64,000 nt of DNA, taken from Sphingomonas sp. PP-CE-1A-559 (GTDB lineage Bacteria > Pseudomonadota > Alphaproteobacteria > Sphingomonadales > Sphingomonadaceae). Shown one piece after another: positions 8,648-17,645 of the stretch. The translations under genes and the position numbers were made by a program. Under the pieces are notes generated by a model. That model was not told the origin of the DNA and ran no database searches. It saw only the letters and a program-made list of their open reading frames with translations. The first letter of the stretch is position 1. Every line of letters starts with the position of its first letter. The DNA is taken from NCBI RefSeq assembly GCF_004340965.1, contig NZ_SLYA01000002.1, positions 992,001 through 1,056,000 on the forward strand. The letters run 5' to 3'.

Positions 8648-8754
8648 CCCCCTCCCTGAAGGGGAGGGGTCGGGGGTGGGTCGCTCGCGGCGAACACTAG
8701 CGCTTGCCAATGAGCCGACCCACCCCCAGCCCTCCCTTCTAGGGAGGGGAGCAG
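8648..8754. repeat. Intergenic hairpin repeat
   Basis: This stretch between the FAD oxidase and the esterase is built of GC-rich inverted repeats. CCCCTCCCTGAAGGGGAGGGG forms a small hairpin at the left end. A longer arm, starting GTCGGGGGTGGGTCG, pairs with CGACCCACCCCCAG on the far side of a loop around 8685-8715. The architecture is like the element at 2075-2193, and the arms are of similar composition. It is probably a dispersed intergenic element. It lies inside a same-strand gene series, so it could terminate or process the message. Confidence 0.65.
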
Positions 8755-8756
8755 TT

Positions 8757-10154
8757 TCAGAACGCGAAGATCTTGCCCGGATTGAACAGGTTGTGCGGAT
8801 CCAATGCATGCTTCAGCGTTCGCATCAGATCGACCGCATCGCCCAGTTCCGCGACCAGCCAGTCCTGCTTGCCGATGCCGATGCCGTGTTCGCCGGTGCA
8901 GGTGCCGTCCATCGCCAGCGCCCGCTCGACCATCCTTGCGTTGATCGCCGACACCTCCGCCAGTTCCGCCTCGGACTCCGGATCGATCGAGAAGACGACA
9001 TGGAAATTACCGTCGCCGACATGCCCTAAGATGGTCGCGGGGACCGACGACGCCTGAAGATCGGCCTTGGTCTCGCCGATGCACTCCGCCAGGCGGCTGA
9101 TCGGCACGCACACGTCGGTCGCCCAGCCGACCGCGCCGGGGCGCAGATTGACCGCCGCATAATAGGCCTCGTGCCGTGCCTTCCACAGCTTAGAGCGTTC
9201 CTCGGGCAGGTTCGACCAGCGGAAATCGCCGCCGCCGTTCGCCGCCGCAAGTTCGCGCACCGTCTCGGCCTGTTCATCGACATAGCGCGGGGAACCGTGA
9301 AATTCGAAGAACAGCGTCGTCAGTTCGGGATAGTCGAGCTTCGACCAGGCGTTGACCGCCTTCATCTGCATGTCGTCGAGGATCTCGACGCGCGCCAGCG
9401 GCACGCCGATCTGGATCGCCTGCACCACCGTATCGACCGCGCCGTTCAGCGTGTCGAAGCTGCACACCGCGGACGAGATCGCCTCAGGAATGCCGTGCAG
9501 CCGCAGCGTCACCTCAGTGATGATGCCGAGCGTACCCTCGGAACCGACGAACAGCCGGGTCAGGTCATACCCCGCCGCCGACTTGCGCGCACGGCGGCTG
9601 GTGCGGATCTCGCGGCCGTCGGGCGTCACCACCCGCAGGCTCAGCACCGCCTCGCGCATCGTGCCGTAGCGCACCGCGTTGGTGCCGCTCGCCCGCGTCG
9701 CGGCCATCCCGCCGATCGTCGCATTGGCGCCGGGATCGATCGGGAAGAACAATCCCAGGTCGCGGATATGTTCGTTCAGCTGCTCGCGGCGGACCCCGGC
9801 CTGCACCGTGCAGTCGAAATCCTCGGCGTTGATCGACACGATCTGCGTCATCTCGGACAAGTCGACAGAGATACCACCGTGCACTGCCAGCGTGTTGCCC
9901 TCAATCGAGGTACCAGCGCCGAACGCGACGATCGGCACCTTGGCGGCGGTACACAGCTTGACGAGATCGACCACCTCCTCCGTCGATCGCGCGAAGACGA
10001 CCGCGTCGGGCAGCATCGGTGCGAAATGCGCCTCGCTGCTGCCGTGGTGGAGCCGCATCGCGTCGCTCATCTGGAGCGCGTCGCCGAAACGCTGCCGGAG
10101 CGCCGCGACGAAGGCCGGGTCCAGCGGCGCGCGTTCTATGGGGTCGAAGTGCAT
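8757..10154 (-). CDS. FAD-linked D-2-hydroxyacid dehydrogenase (GlcD / D-lactate dehydrogenase type)
   Basis: About 465 residues of the VAO/PCMH flavoprotein family, oxidising a D-2-hydroxy acid such as D-lactate or glycolate to the keto acid. The FAD-binding half shows VAFGAGTSIEGNT, IDPGANATIGGMAATRASG and GSEGTLGIITE. The C-terminal substrate cap has GHVGDGNFH and TGEHGIGIGK, whose His and Glu bind metal and substrate in this family. The start at 10154 is preferred over the ATG at 10160 because AGGA lies 5 bases before it. The gene follows the TonB receptor stop almost directly, so both are in one operon. Substrate is inferred. Confidence 0.88.
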   Translation of the reverse strand: MHFDPIERAPLDPAFVAALRQRFGDALQMSDAMRLHHGSSEAHFAPMLPDAVVFARSTEEVVDLVKLCTAAKVPIVAFGAGTSIEGNTLAVHGGISVDLSEMTQIVSINAEDFDCTVQAGVRREQLNEHIRDLGLFFPIDPGANATIGGMAATRASGTNAVRYGTMREAVLSLRVVTPDGREIRTSRRARKSAAGYDLTRLFVGSEGTLGIITEVTLRLHGIPEAISSAVCSFDTLNGAVDTVVQAIQIGVPLARVEILDDMQMKAVNAWSKLDYPELTTLFFEFHGSPRYVDEQAETVRELAAANGGGDFRWSNLPEERSKLWKARHEAYYAAVNLRPGAVGWATDVCVPISRLAECIGETKADLQASSVPATILGHVGDGNFHVVFSIDPESEAELAEVSAINARMVERALAMDGTCTGEHGIGIGKQDWLVAELGDAVDLMRTLKHALDPHNLFNPGKIFAF

Positions 10155-10161
10155 GGTCATC

Positions 10162-12345
10162 CTAGAACCGGAAGCTCGCGCGCACGCCGTAGCGGCGGCG
10201 ATCGCCTTGGATGGCGAGGTTCGACGCCAGCGGCGCGAGCCCGGCGCGGACCAGCGCCGACTTGTCGATATAGCTTTCGATGAACTTGGTGTTGAACAGG
10301 TTCGTGCCGAACGCCGTGATGGTCAGGCCGCTCGAGAAACGGAAGCCGAGCGAGGCGTTGGTGATCGCATAAGCCGATAGTTTCGGCGCCACATTGGGAT
10401 CGAGCGAGGAGCCGATGCGGCTGCCCTTCCCGAAGATGCCGGCATCGAGCAGCACGGCATTGGCGCCGACCGGCACGGTGTAGGTCGTGTTGACGTTGAA
10501 GTTGTAATCGGGCGTGAAGATGATCCGGTCGCTCGATACGTGGACGCCGGTGGTCGCGAAATACTGGCTGTCGTCGGTGATGCGGGCATGGAGATAGGAC
10601 GCGCCGGCATCGATCCGCCACTGGTTCGTCACGCGCAGATGCGCCTCCACTTCGGCGCCGTAGCTTTCGACGGTGCCGGTGTTGAGGTTGATCGCGACGA
10701 ATCCCCCGCTGGTGTTGGGCGCGAGCGAGTTCTGGCCGATGAAGTCCTTATAGTCATTATAGAACACGTCGGCGTTGATCGTCAGGCGACGGTCGAACGC
10801 GTCGAACTTGGTGCCGAGTTCGTAGGTCCAGACGTTATCGCCCTTGTAGGTCGCATCCTCCGGCCGCGTACCCGGACCGTTCTGGCCACCGCCGCGGATA
10901 CCCTTGGCGACCGAGGCGTAGCTCATCACCGCCGGTGTCCAGTGCTGCGTCAGCGTAACGCGCGGCTGGAACTGGTCCTTCTTGTACTCGGGCGCCGTAT
11001 ACGGCGTCGTGCCGTTTACCTGGCTCGCGACCAGCTTCTGGTGATCGTACCGGCCACCTACGGCGAGATCGAGCGTGCCCACTTTCAGGAACGCGGTGGC
11101 GAATATCGCGCGGGTGTCGTTGCGGACATAGGTCGACGACGGCGTGGTCGAGGCCGGCGCCGGGAAGGTCGGCCCCAGCAGCGCACGGAAATCGATCGTC
11201 GTCAGCTGATCGCTCGTCTGCGTGTAGCGGTTGCCGTACAGGCCGATCAACGTCGAGAACGCATCGCTCCACTGCGTATCGAAGCGCAGTTCGGCGGTCT
11301 TGGTCTTCAACGTCGAACCGCCGCGGGTGCGGAGCAGGTCGACCGGGCCGAAATCGCCGTCGTTGATCCCGGCGACGTTCTTCTGGTTGTAGGCGCCGAT
11401 CGCGGTGATCTTGGTTTTCAGCGAGGCGGCGTCGAACTCGCCCTTCACGCTCGCACCGTAATAGTCGATTACCGCGCGGTTCAGGACGTTGGTCGCGCCG
11501 TCGAGGCGGTAGTCGGTCGGCCCGGCGACATGGATATACGATGTGCTGCCGCCCGCGGTCTGGTCGTAATTGCCATTGACGGTGAACACCGCCCAGTCGG
11601 CGGGCGTGAAGCGCAGCGTGCCGCCGACGCTCTGCTGCTTCAGCGGGTTCATGTCGCCGATCGTCAGCGTGTTGCGCATGAAGCCGTCCTGCTCATGATA
11701 GGACGCGCCCAGGCGGAACTGCAGCAGGTCGCGCACGATCGGCCCGCTGACCGAGCCCGAGACCGACGCGTAATTGTCCGTGCCGGCGACCGCGGCGTCG
11801 AACCGCCCTTCCCATTCGTTGCCCGGTTGACGTGTGATGACGTTGATCGCGCCACCCAGTGTGTTGTTGCCGAACAGCGTCCCCTGCGGCCCGCGCAGCA
11901 CTTCGATCCGCGCGACGTCGACGATCGGCGAGTTCAGGTAGGACGTGTTCGGCTGATAGACGCCGTCGATAAAGATACCGACGCCTGGCTGCACGGTGTC
12001 GATCAGTGTCGTACCGATGCCGCGGATCGAGACGAACGCGCGGCCCACGCTGTCCGAATTGATGTTGAGGCCCGGCGTGTAGGACGCGACGTCCTTGACG
12101 GTGTTGACCTGCAGCTCCTTCAGCCGATCGCCGGTGATCGCGGTCACCGCGATGGGCACGTCCTTCAGCGATTCCTGGCGCTGGCGGGCAGTGACGACGA
12201 TGTCATCGGAGCTGACGGACGTTGCGGTCTTGGCCGTATCGGCGGCGTCCTGCGTCGCCGATACGGCAGCGTCCTGAGCGAAGGCTGGCACGGTGGTGAA
12301 GGCGGCGGCGGCGCATCCTGCGGCGAGCAATGTCTTAAAGCGCAT
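10162..12345 (-). CDS. TonB-dependent receptor
   Basis: A 727-residue outer-membrane transporter. The signal peptide ends near VPAFA-QDA, a TonB box (DDIVVTA) follows, then the plug domain (LKDVPIAVTAITGDRLKEL and IRGIGTTLIDTVQPG) and a 22-strand barrel ending in VRASFRF. The start at 12345 has GAGGATCC upstream and removes 24 non-signal-like codons found in frame further out. Those codons would overlap the operator at 12400-12414. The gene is co-transcribed with the D-2-hydroxyacid dehydrogenase, one base away. It probably imports the compound that the two esterases and dehydrogenases degrade, not iron. The ligand is not visible in the sequence. Confidence 0.9.
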   Translation of the reverse strand: MRFKTLLAAGCAAAAFTTVPAFAQDAAVSATQDAADTAKTATSVSSDDIVVTARQRQESLKDVPIAVTAITGDRLKELQVNTVKDVASYTPGLNINSDSVGRAFVSIRGIGTTLIDTVQPGVGIFIDGVYQPNTSYLNSPIVDVARIEVLRGPQGTLFGNNTLGGAINVITRQPGNEWEGRFDAAVAGTDNYASVSGSVSGPIVRDLLQFRLGASYHEQDGFMRNTLTIGDMNPLKQQSVGGTLRFTPADWAVFTVNGNYDQTAGGSTSYIHVAGPTDYRLDGATNVLNRAVIDYYGASVKGEFDAASLKTKITAIGAYNQKNVAGINDGDFGPVDLLRTRGGSTLKTKTAELRFDTQWSDAFSTLIGLYGNRYTQTSDQLTTIDFRALLGPTFPAPASTTPSSTYVRNDTRAIFATAFLKVGTLDLAVGGRYDHQKLVASQVNGTTPYTAPEYKKDQFQPRVTLTQHWTPAVMSYASVAKGIRGGGQNGPGTRPEDATYKGDNVWTYELGTKFDAFDRRLTINADVFYNDYKDFIGQNSLAPNTSGGFVAINLNTGTVESYGAEVEAHLRVTNQWRIDAGASYLHARITDDSQYFATTGVHVSSDRIIFTPDYNFNVNTTYTVPVGANAVLLDAGIFGKGSRIGSSLDPNVAPKLSAYAITNASLGFRFSSGLTITAFGTNLFNTKFIESYIDKSALVRAGLAPLASNLAIQGDRRRYGVRASFRF

Positions 12346-12399
12346 TGGATCCTCATCCCTGTAGAGCGCCGATCCATCGCCGGCTACTTCTACAGTCAA

Positions 12400-12414
12400 A
12401 GCTATCCGATAGCT
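12400..12414 (-). promoter_or_regulatory. Palindromic operator upstream of the TonB receptor operon
   Basis: AGCTATCCGATAGCT, identical to the perfect palindrome at 6347-6361 and also followed by CAC, lies 55 bases before the receptor start. On the minus strand it immediately precedes TTGACT, a possible -35 element. A protein bound here would therefore touch RNA polymerase. The exact repetition of a 15-base palindrome at the two regulatory ends of one locus is strong evidence for a shared regulator, most simply the GntR or AraC protein at 4828-6287. Confidence 0.65.
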
Positions 12415-12474
12415 CACCTGTATGAAAGGTCTCGCGCTATGCCGTCCGGCTCGCGGGCTTCGCCGATCGGTGCG

Positions 12475-13236
12475 TTACCAGCAGCTATAGCCGCCGTCGG
12501 CGAGAACGATGCTGCCGGTCATCAGGCTCGCCGCATCCGAGGCAAGGAACACGACGATCGACGCGACTTCTTCGGGTTCGCCGAGACGGCCCTGCGGCGT
12601 GCCGTCGATCCAGCGCTTGTACATCTCGCCCTCGCGATCCGCGAAGCTGTTGAGGACGGTGTTGATATAGGTCGGCGCAACGGCGTTGACGCGGACGCCG
12701 CGTGGCGCCCATTCAGCAGCGAGACTTCTGGTCAGCTGATGCACCGCGGCTTTCGACGCGTTGTAATAGCTTTGCGGCTGTGGCCGGTTGACGATGAACC
12801 CGCTCATCGACCCGACATTGACGATCGCGCCCCTCCCCGCCGCCAGCATGTGACGGCCAAAGGCGCGCGCACACCAGAAGGTGCCGTTGAGATTGACGTC
12901 GAGCACGTTCAGCCAATGCTCGTCGGCGACGTCTTCCGCTGGGATTTCACTGCGCGCGATGCCGGCATTGTTGACGAGGATGTCGATCGCCCCGAGCTGG
13001 TTGGCGACCGTGGTGACGCGTGCCGGGTCGGTCACGTCCATCTCGATACCGTCGACCGCATAGCCCTTGTCCGTGAGCGCCGCCTGTCCGGCTGCAATCG
13101 CCGCCTCGTCGCGGTCGGCGATCGTCACGTGCGCGCCCATCTCCGCCAGCGCTTCGGCACAGGCCAGGCCGATCCCCGCCGCGCCACCCGTCACGAGGGC
13201 ACGGCGGCCAGTCAGCTTCAGTCTTTCGAGATACAT
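12475..13236 (-). CDS. SDR-family oxidoreductase
   Basis: A classical short-chain dehydrogenase of 253 residues using NAD(P). It has TGGAAGIG for cofactor binding, NNAGIA, the catalytic Ser in NVGSMSG, YYNASKAA (Tyr-x-x-x-Lys) and the C-terminal GSIVLADGGYSCW. Asp in TIADRDE after beta-2 favours NAD. The start at 13236 has AAGGA upstream. It lies 10 bases after the carboxylesterase stop, so the two form an operon. It would oxidise an alcohol or hydroxy acid released by ester cleavage. That role is inferred. Confidence 0.88.
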   Translation of the reverse strand: MYLERLKLTGRRALVTGGAAGIGLACAEALAEMGAHVTIADRDEAAIAAGQAALTDKGYAVDGIEMDVTDPARVTTVANQLGAIDILVNNAGIARSEIPAEDVADEHWLNVLDVNLNGTFWCARAFGRHMLAAGRGAIVNVGSMSGFIVNRPQPQSYYNASKAAVHQLTRSLAAEWAPRGVRVNAVAPTYINTVLNSFADREGEMYKRWIDGTPQGRLGEPEEVASIVVFLASDAASLMTGSIVLADGGYSCW

Positions 13237-13246
13237 CGTCGGTCCT

Positions 13247-14731
13247 TCAGGGCAGGAAGGGTGCGGCCGGCATGACGGGCTCATGCCGCGCCTCCTGCCG
13301 GACAAGCGAATAGACCTGCCGCGTCTCGGCATCGAATTCGACCCAGGGCAAGCGGCCATCGGTGGCGAACCGGATCCACAGCGCGTGCATCCGTTCGGCC
13401 AGATCCTGCGGCGGATTGGGTCCGCACAGACCCTGCTCGCCGGTCGCACACGCCAGGGTGTCGAACACGAACGGCAGCTCCATGCCGTGCGAGGCGCCAA
13501 GCTCGCCGCCGAACATCGGCGAGCGCCAGTCGAACTCGTACATGTGCGTGCGCCCCTTGTGCGCCTCGGCGAACCGCCGCGCGGGCCAGCGGAAGACGAG
13601 GTCGTTCATCGCATCGGTCAGCGCCTGCCCGGGCTTCCTGCCCTTCGTCCCGATCCGGTAGGCCTTCAGCACTTTGCGCGCATGCGGTTGCGACTTGTGG
13701 AGCACATAGGTCGCGAGCAGTCGCCCGATCTTGTCGCGCACGCCGGTGGGGACGAGATACAGGTTCATTTCCTCGGCATTGGTGCCGATCAGCAGATCGA
13801 CCTCGGCGCCAGCGCCGTTCGCCAGCGCATCAAGCGGACGCTGCGGCACCACGTCGTCGCCGTGGACCGGGACGAAGCGGCTGATCCCGAACACCGGTTC
13901 ATGGCCCGCCTCGTCGCGCAGATCGATCCGCGCGGTCGGTGCCGATACCGCCTCGACCGCATCGATCAATGCGTCGTACGGCACGCTGCTAAAGCCGGTG
14001 GCATCCGGGGTGACCTTCAGGATCTTGGCCAGCTTCTTTACCAGCCGCTGCATTACCGGAACCGAGCGCGTCATTCCGCCATGCCCGCTTTGAATGATCG
14101 CGCGCCGGAACAATCCCTTGGCGAGCGGCGAGGCGATCAGATCGGCGATCGCCATGGCACCCGCGGACTCACCAAACACCGTGACGTTGCCTGGATCGCC
14201 ACCGAACGCGGTAATGCCGTCCCGTACCCAAGTCAGCGCCGCGATCATGTCGCGCAGCCCTAGGTTGGTCGGCACGCCCGGGATCGGCAGGAAGCCGTCC
14301 ACGCCCATCCGGTAATTGATTGCGACGCAGATCACGCCATCGCGTGCGAACGTGCTGCCGTCCTGTACCGGCGCATCCTTGCTACCGATCACGAACCCGC
14401 CGCCGTGGATGAACACCATCACCGGCAGGCCGGTCCGGTGGTCATCGGGCCGCCAGATATTCGCCGTCAGATACTCGTCGCCCGGCGCCCAGCCCTCGCC
14501 GATCAGCGGAACGGTATCGAGGCCGGGAAACGCCTTGGTCCGCTGCGGCGCATTCGGGCCGGTCACCGTCGCGTCGCGCACGCCTTGCCACGGTACGACC
14601 GGTTGTGGCGACGCGAACCGGTTCGCACCCACCGGCGCCGCGGCGTAGGGCACGCCGAGGAACCGCCGCACGTCGCCCGCGGCACTCCCCTGCACGATAC
14701 CGTCGACGGTCGAGACGATGGGTTGGCTCAC
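13247..14731 (-). CDS. Type B carboxylesterase
   Basis: A 494-residue alpha/beta hydrolase of the carboxylesterase/cholinesterase family. FLGVPYAAAPVGANRF opens the domain, and HGGGFVIGS forms the oxyanion hole. The nucleophile Ser is in FGESAGAMA, the acid Glu in GTNAEEMNLY and the base His in GASHGMELPFVF. No signal peptide is seen. The start is GTG at 14731, supported by GGAGGAG about 8 bases before it. It heads the operon with the SDR. Compared with the HSL-type esterase at 7698 it is a different family, so the locus carries two unrelated esterases, perhaps for two steps or two ester bonds. Confidence 0.9.
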   Translation of the reverse strand: MSQPIVSTVDGIVQGSAAGDVRRFLGVPYAAAPVGANRFASPQPVVPWQGVRDATVTGPNAPQRTKAFPGLDTVPLIGEGWAPGDEYLTANIWRPDDHRTGLPVMVFIHGGGFVIGSKDAPVQDGSTFARDGVICVAINYRMGVDGFLPIPGVPTNLGLRDMIAALTWVRDGITAFGGDPGNVTVFGESAGAMAIADLIASPLAKGLFRRAIIQSGHGGMTRSVPVMQRLVKKLAKILKVTPDATGFSSVPYDALIDAVEAVSAPTARIDLRDEAGHEPVFGISRFVPVHGDDVVPQRPLDALANGAGAEVDLLIGTNAEEMNLYLVPTGVRDKIGRLLATYVLHKSQPHARKVLKAYRIGTKGRKPGQALTDAMNDLVFRWPARRFAEAHKGRTHMYEFDWRSPMFGGELGASHGMELPFVFDTLACATGEQGLCGPNPPQDLAERMHALWIRFATDGRLPWVEFDAETRQVYSLVRQEARHEPVMPAAPFLP

Positions 14732-14863
14732 GATGTTCTCTCCTCCCGATCCGCAGCCGCGGTCGGAGGACTAAGGTAGCAGTCCGGCAAAGTACGTCGC
14801 GAACTCACGTTATGCGCATCGTTGCTTTTATCGTGCAGTCCGGTGGGCCGACCAGCGCCCGCG

Positions 14864-15331
14864 TTACCAGGCCCCGGTACCGGTCGCGCCCTGCTGGTAT
14901 TCGACGATGCGCCGTCGGGTTGCCGGCGATGTTGTCTCCGGCAGGTCGCCCAGCGGGAACCAGCCCGCCTGTTCGATCTCCCGCAGGTCGGCGCGGGCGA
15001 GAACACCGCGCGCCCCGGTTCGCACGACGAAGATCACGATGTGGTCGTCCTTGCCCTCCCCGCGGCTGTGATAGACGCCGAGCACCCGCTCGATCACCGC
15101 ATCGGCAATCGCCACTTCCTCGGCAAGTTCGCGCAACAGCGCGGCGGCGATACTCTCGCCCTTCTTCACGCCGCCGCCCGGCAGATACCAGTGATCGGCA
15201 TAGGTATGCCGTACCAGCGCGACCCGCCCGACCCGGTCCAGCAACACCGCACGAACACCGATCGTTCGCGGCTTGGCGATCCGCCATACCAGTCTTGCTG
15301 CCATGCCGATCAACCGATGACGTACACCCAC
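14864..15331 (-). CDS. Nudix hydrolase
   Basis: About 155 residues. The Nudix box is complete apart from its final Gly: GGVKKGE, seven residues, then RELAEE followed by VAI. It therefore should bind Mg and hydrolyse a nucleoside diphosphate linked to another group. RPRT-like IAKPRTIGVRAVLLD precedes the box. The GTG at 15331 is chosen because AGGGG lies about 9 bases before it and because the in-frame residues further upstream look non-coding. Starts up to 15433 are possible. It is divergent from the FMN dehydrogenase. Substrate is unknown. Confidence 0.78.
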   Translation of the reverse strand: MGVRHRLIGMAARLVWRIAKPRTIGVRAVLLDRVGRVALVRHTYADHWYLPGGGVKKGESIAAALLRELAEEVAIADAVIERVLGVYHSRGEGKDDHIVIFVVRTGARGVLARADLREIEQAGWFPLGDLPETTSPATRRRIVEYQQGATGTGAW

Positions 15332-15538
15332 GCGTCTATTCCCCTGCTTGTGATCGACTCGTCGCAAGGTACCCGAGAACCTGACTTTACGCCCGAGGTC
15401 GTTGGGAGGCACAGCCAACCAGCGGACGGGCATAGCGAAGGCTTTTGTAGCTCGTTCCGAAGGCGCGCAGATTACGATCGCATCGCCGACATTCTGATCA
15501 CGGAAGCAATCAGTGGCGATAGAAAAGTGGCAGGACCG

Positions 15539-16720
15539 ATGACGCGACTTCGACGGGCGAACAATGTTGCCGACCTGCGTCTGCTAGCGCGCAAACGGCT
15601 GCCGCGACCGATCTTCGACTATATCGACGGCGGCGCCGACGACGAGGTGTCGCTGCGCCGAAACGTCGACGCGTTCTCGCACTACGAGTTGGTGCCGGAC
15701 GTGCTGAACGATGTCTCGGCTATCCGGACCGGCACGACGCTGTTCGGACAGCCATCACGCTGGCCGCTGATGCTGGCGCCGACCGGGCTTACCCGGATGT
15801 TCCACGGCCATGCCGAACTCGCCGTGGCACGCGCGGCCGCGCGGCACGGCATCCTCTACAGCCTGTCGACGATGGGAACGACGCGGCTCGAAGACCTTGC
15901 CCAGGCGTTCGCCGGCCCGAAGGTCTTCCAGATCTATATCTTCAAGGACCGCGGCCTGACCGCAGAGTTCGTCGCGCGCTGCCGGGACGCAGGCTTTCAC
16001 GGGCTGGCGCTGACCGTCGACACGCCCGTCGCCGGCAACCGCGAGCGAGACAGGCGCAGCGGACTGTCGCTGCCGCCCAAACTGACGCTCAAGTCGCTCC
16101 TGAGTTTCGCGCGTCATCCCTCATGGTCGCTGCCCGCGCTGACAGGATCGAAATTCGATCTTGCGAACGTCAGCCACAAGATCGACGCGCTGGCATCGGG
16201 GCCGATGAGCCTGTTCGACTATATCGGCGGCCAGTTCGATAGCTCGGTCGGTTGGCGCGATGTCGAATGGCTCGCGCGCGAATGGAACGGGCCGCTCGCA
16301 ATCAAGGGCGTGATGACGCCGGAGGACGCACGACGTTCGATCGCGTCGGGCGCAACGGGTGTAATGGTCTCCAATCACGGCGGTCGCCAGCTCGATGGCG
16401 CGCCTGCGCCGATCGACCAGATCGCCGCGGTACGCGACGCCATCGGCGGTGCGCCCGACGTCATCTGCGATGGCGGCATCAGGCGCGGCTCGGACATCAT
16501 GAAGGCGCTGGCGCTGGGCGCGACCGCCTGTTCGATCGGGCGCCCTTATCTGTACGGCCTGGCAGCAGGCGGAGATGCAGGCGTCGACCGCGTACTAACG
16601 CTGCTCACGGAGGAGTTCGAGCGTACGATGACCCTGGCGGGCGTGAACGATATCGCGGCCGTGGCCCCCCGCCATGTTCGAATGAACCGCGCCCAGGCGG
16701 AATCCGTTGGTACCTCCTGA
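15539..16720 (+). CDS. FMN-dependent L-2-hydroxyacid dehydrogenase (LldD-like)
   Basis: A 393-residue TIM-barrel flavoprotein that oxidises L-2-hydroxy acids such as L-lactate, usually at the membrane with quinone as acceptor. Features in order are PIFDYIDGGADDE near the N-terminus, APTGLTRMFHGHAE, FQIYIFKDRG, AIKGVMTPEDAR with the conserved Lys, the active-site His in SNHGGRQLDGAP, and the FMN-phosphate loop DGGIRRGSDIMKAL. The start has AGGA just upstream. It makes the opposite stereochemical partner of the D-2-hydroxyacid dehydrogenase at 8757. Other members act on mandelate or glycolate. Confidence 0.9.
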   Translation: MTRLRRANNVADLRLLARKRLPRPIFDYIDGGADDEVSLRRNVDAFSHYELVPDVLNDVSAIRTGTTLFGQPSRWPLMLAPTGLTRMFHGHAELAVARAAARHGILYSLSTMGTTRLEDLAQAFAGPKVFQIYIFKDRGLTAEFVARCRDAGFHGLALTVDTPVAGNRERDRRSGLSLPPKLTLKSLLSFARHPSWSLPALTGSKFDLANVSHKIDALASGPMSLFDYIGGQFDSSVGWRDVEWLAREWNGPLAIKGVMTPEDARRSIASGATGVMVSNHGGRQLDGAPAPIDQIAAVRDAIGGAPDVICDGGIRRGSDIMKALALGATACSIGRPYLYGLAAGGDAGVDRVLTLLTEEFERTMTLAGVNDIAAVAPRHVRMNRAQAESVGTS

Positions 16721-16854
16721 TCGTCATCCTTCTCACGTCTGACGTGATCCAGGCATTGTCTGTGGCTGCCAAAGTATCAGACGGAGCCTTCCAGGGCATA
16801 CGCTGAACTTCTCGCCTCAGTTTAAACCGTGATCGGCCCCTAGCACAACCATCC

Positions 16855-16902
16855 TTGACATATATCCTTCTGGCATATTAGTAATATGCCAGAAGGATAT
16901 AT
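16855..16902 (+). promoter_or_regulatory. Promoter overlapped by a perfect 43-bp palindrome
   Basis: TTGACA at 16855-16860 is a consensus -35 box. Overlapping it, a 21-base arm (16860-16880) and its exact reverse complement (16882-16902) flank a single G. The inner half-site reads CTTCTGGCATATTA. Any transcript start here would put the operator over the core promoter, so the bound protein must repress. The downstream gene is an NrtR-type regulator whose family binds palindromes of this kind, so autorepression is likely. An ATG at 16901 inside the palindrome is not a usable start, because it meets TGA after four codons. Confidence 0.75.
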
Positions 16903-16911
16903 GGGTACGAT

Positions 16912-17640
16912 ATGAACGAGACTGAGTTTCTCGATGGATATGATCCAAACCGGTACGAGCGCCCATCGGTTGCGGTCGATCTAATCCTGGCCAGCGTCAT
17001 CAACGGCAGGCCCGCCGCGTTGCTCATGCAGCGTTCCGAGCATCCTTGCCTTGGTGATTGGTCGCTACCCGGTGGATTTGTCGGCATCGACGAGAGTCTC
17101 GATGTCGCGGCGCACCGCGTGCTCGAAACAAAAGTGCGGATGGCGGACGCCTATATTGAACAGCTCTACACGTTCGGTGCAATCGACCGCGACCCGCGCA
17201 CCCGGGTGATCAGCGTCGCGTATTTCGCACTGCTTCCCCCTGCTCGCTTCGCAGCCGCGCTGAAGGCGGCGCCCGACCTGACATTGGCCGAACTCGTCGT
17301 CCCCTGGTCCGGCGAGACCGGGGGGCCGGTCGAGGCACGATCGCAGGACGGAGACGCGCTGCCACTGGCGTTCGACCATGCCGACATGCTCGGGCTCGCG
17401 ATGCTGCGACTGCGCGGCAAGCTCGATTACTCGGATGTCGCCTTCGCGCTTCTCCCCGACCGCTTCACGCTAAGGGCGCTGCAGGACGTCCACGAGACGA
17501 TCCTCGGGCGGTCGCTCAACAAGCCGGCCTTCCGCCGCCGCATGCTCGCCACGAACACGCTGGTGGCGACCGGCGAACGCGAGACCGGTGCCTCGTTCCG
17601 TCCCGCCGAACTCTTCCGCCATCATTCGACACAGGAGTAA
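16912..17640 (+). CDS. nrtR: NrtR-type Nudix-related transcriptional regulator
   Basis: A 242-residue fusion of a degenerate Nudix domain and a C-terminal winged helix, the architecture of NrtR regulators of NAD metabolism, which sense ADP-ribose. SLPGGFVGIDESLDVAAHRV is the Nudix region. The catalytic RExxEE is changed to RVLETK, so it should bind but not hydrolyse. The C-terminal part, RFTLRALQDVHETILG followed by NKPAFRRRML, is the typical NrtR helix-turn-helix. It follows the 43-bp palindrome directly and is co-transcribed with an SPFH protein and a NAD-kinase-like protein. That context supports an NAD(P)-related role. Confidence 0.85.
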   Translation: MNETEFLDGYDPNRYERPSVAVDLILASVINGRPAALLMQRSEHPCLGDWSLPGGFVGIDESLDVAAHRVLETKVRMADAYIEQLYTFGAIDRDPRTRVISVAYFALLPPARFAAALKAAPDLTLAELVVPWSGETGGPVEARSQDGDALPLAFDHADMLGLAMLRLRGKLDYSDVAFALLPDRFTLRALQDVHETILGRSLNKPAFRRRMLATNTLVATGERETGASFRPAELFRHHSTQE

Positions 17641-17645
17641 CCGTC

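Noticed and set aside
10540..13275. A 911-codon open frame on the plus strand
   Set aside because: It lies opposite the TonB receptor and SDR, is extremely Arg-rich and has no domain. It is an antisense shadow caused by high GC content.
16901..16912. ATG inside the palindrome as start of the NrtR gene
   Set aside because: The frame ends after four codons at TGA. The ATG at 16912 opens the full gene.
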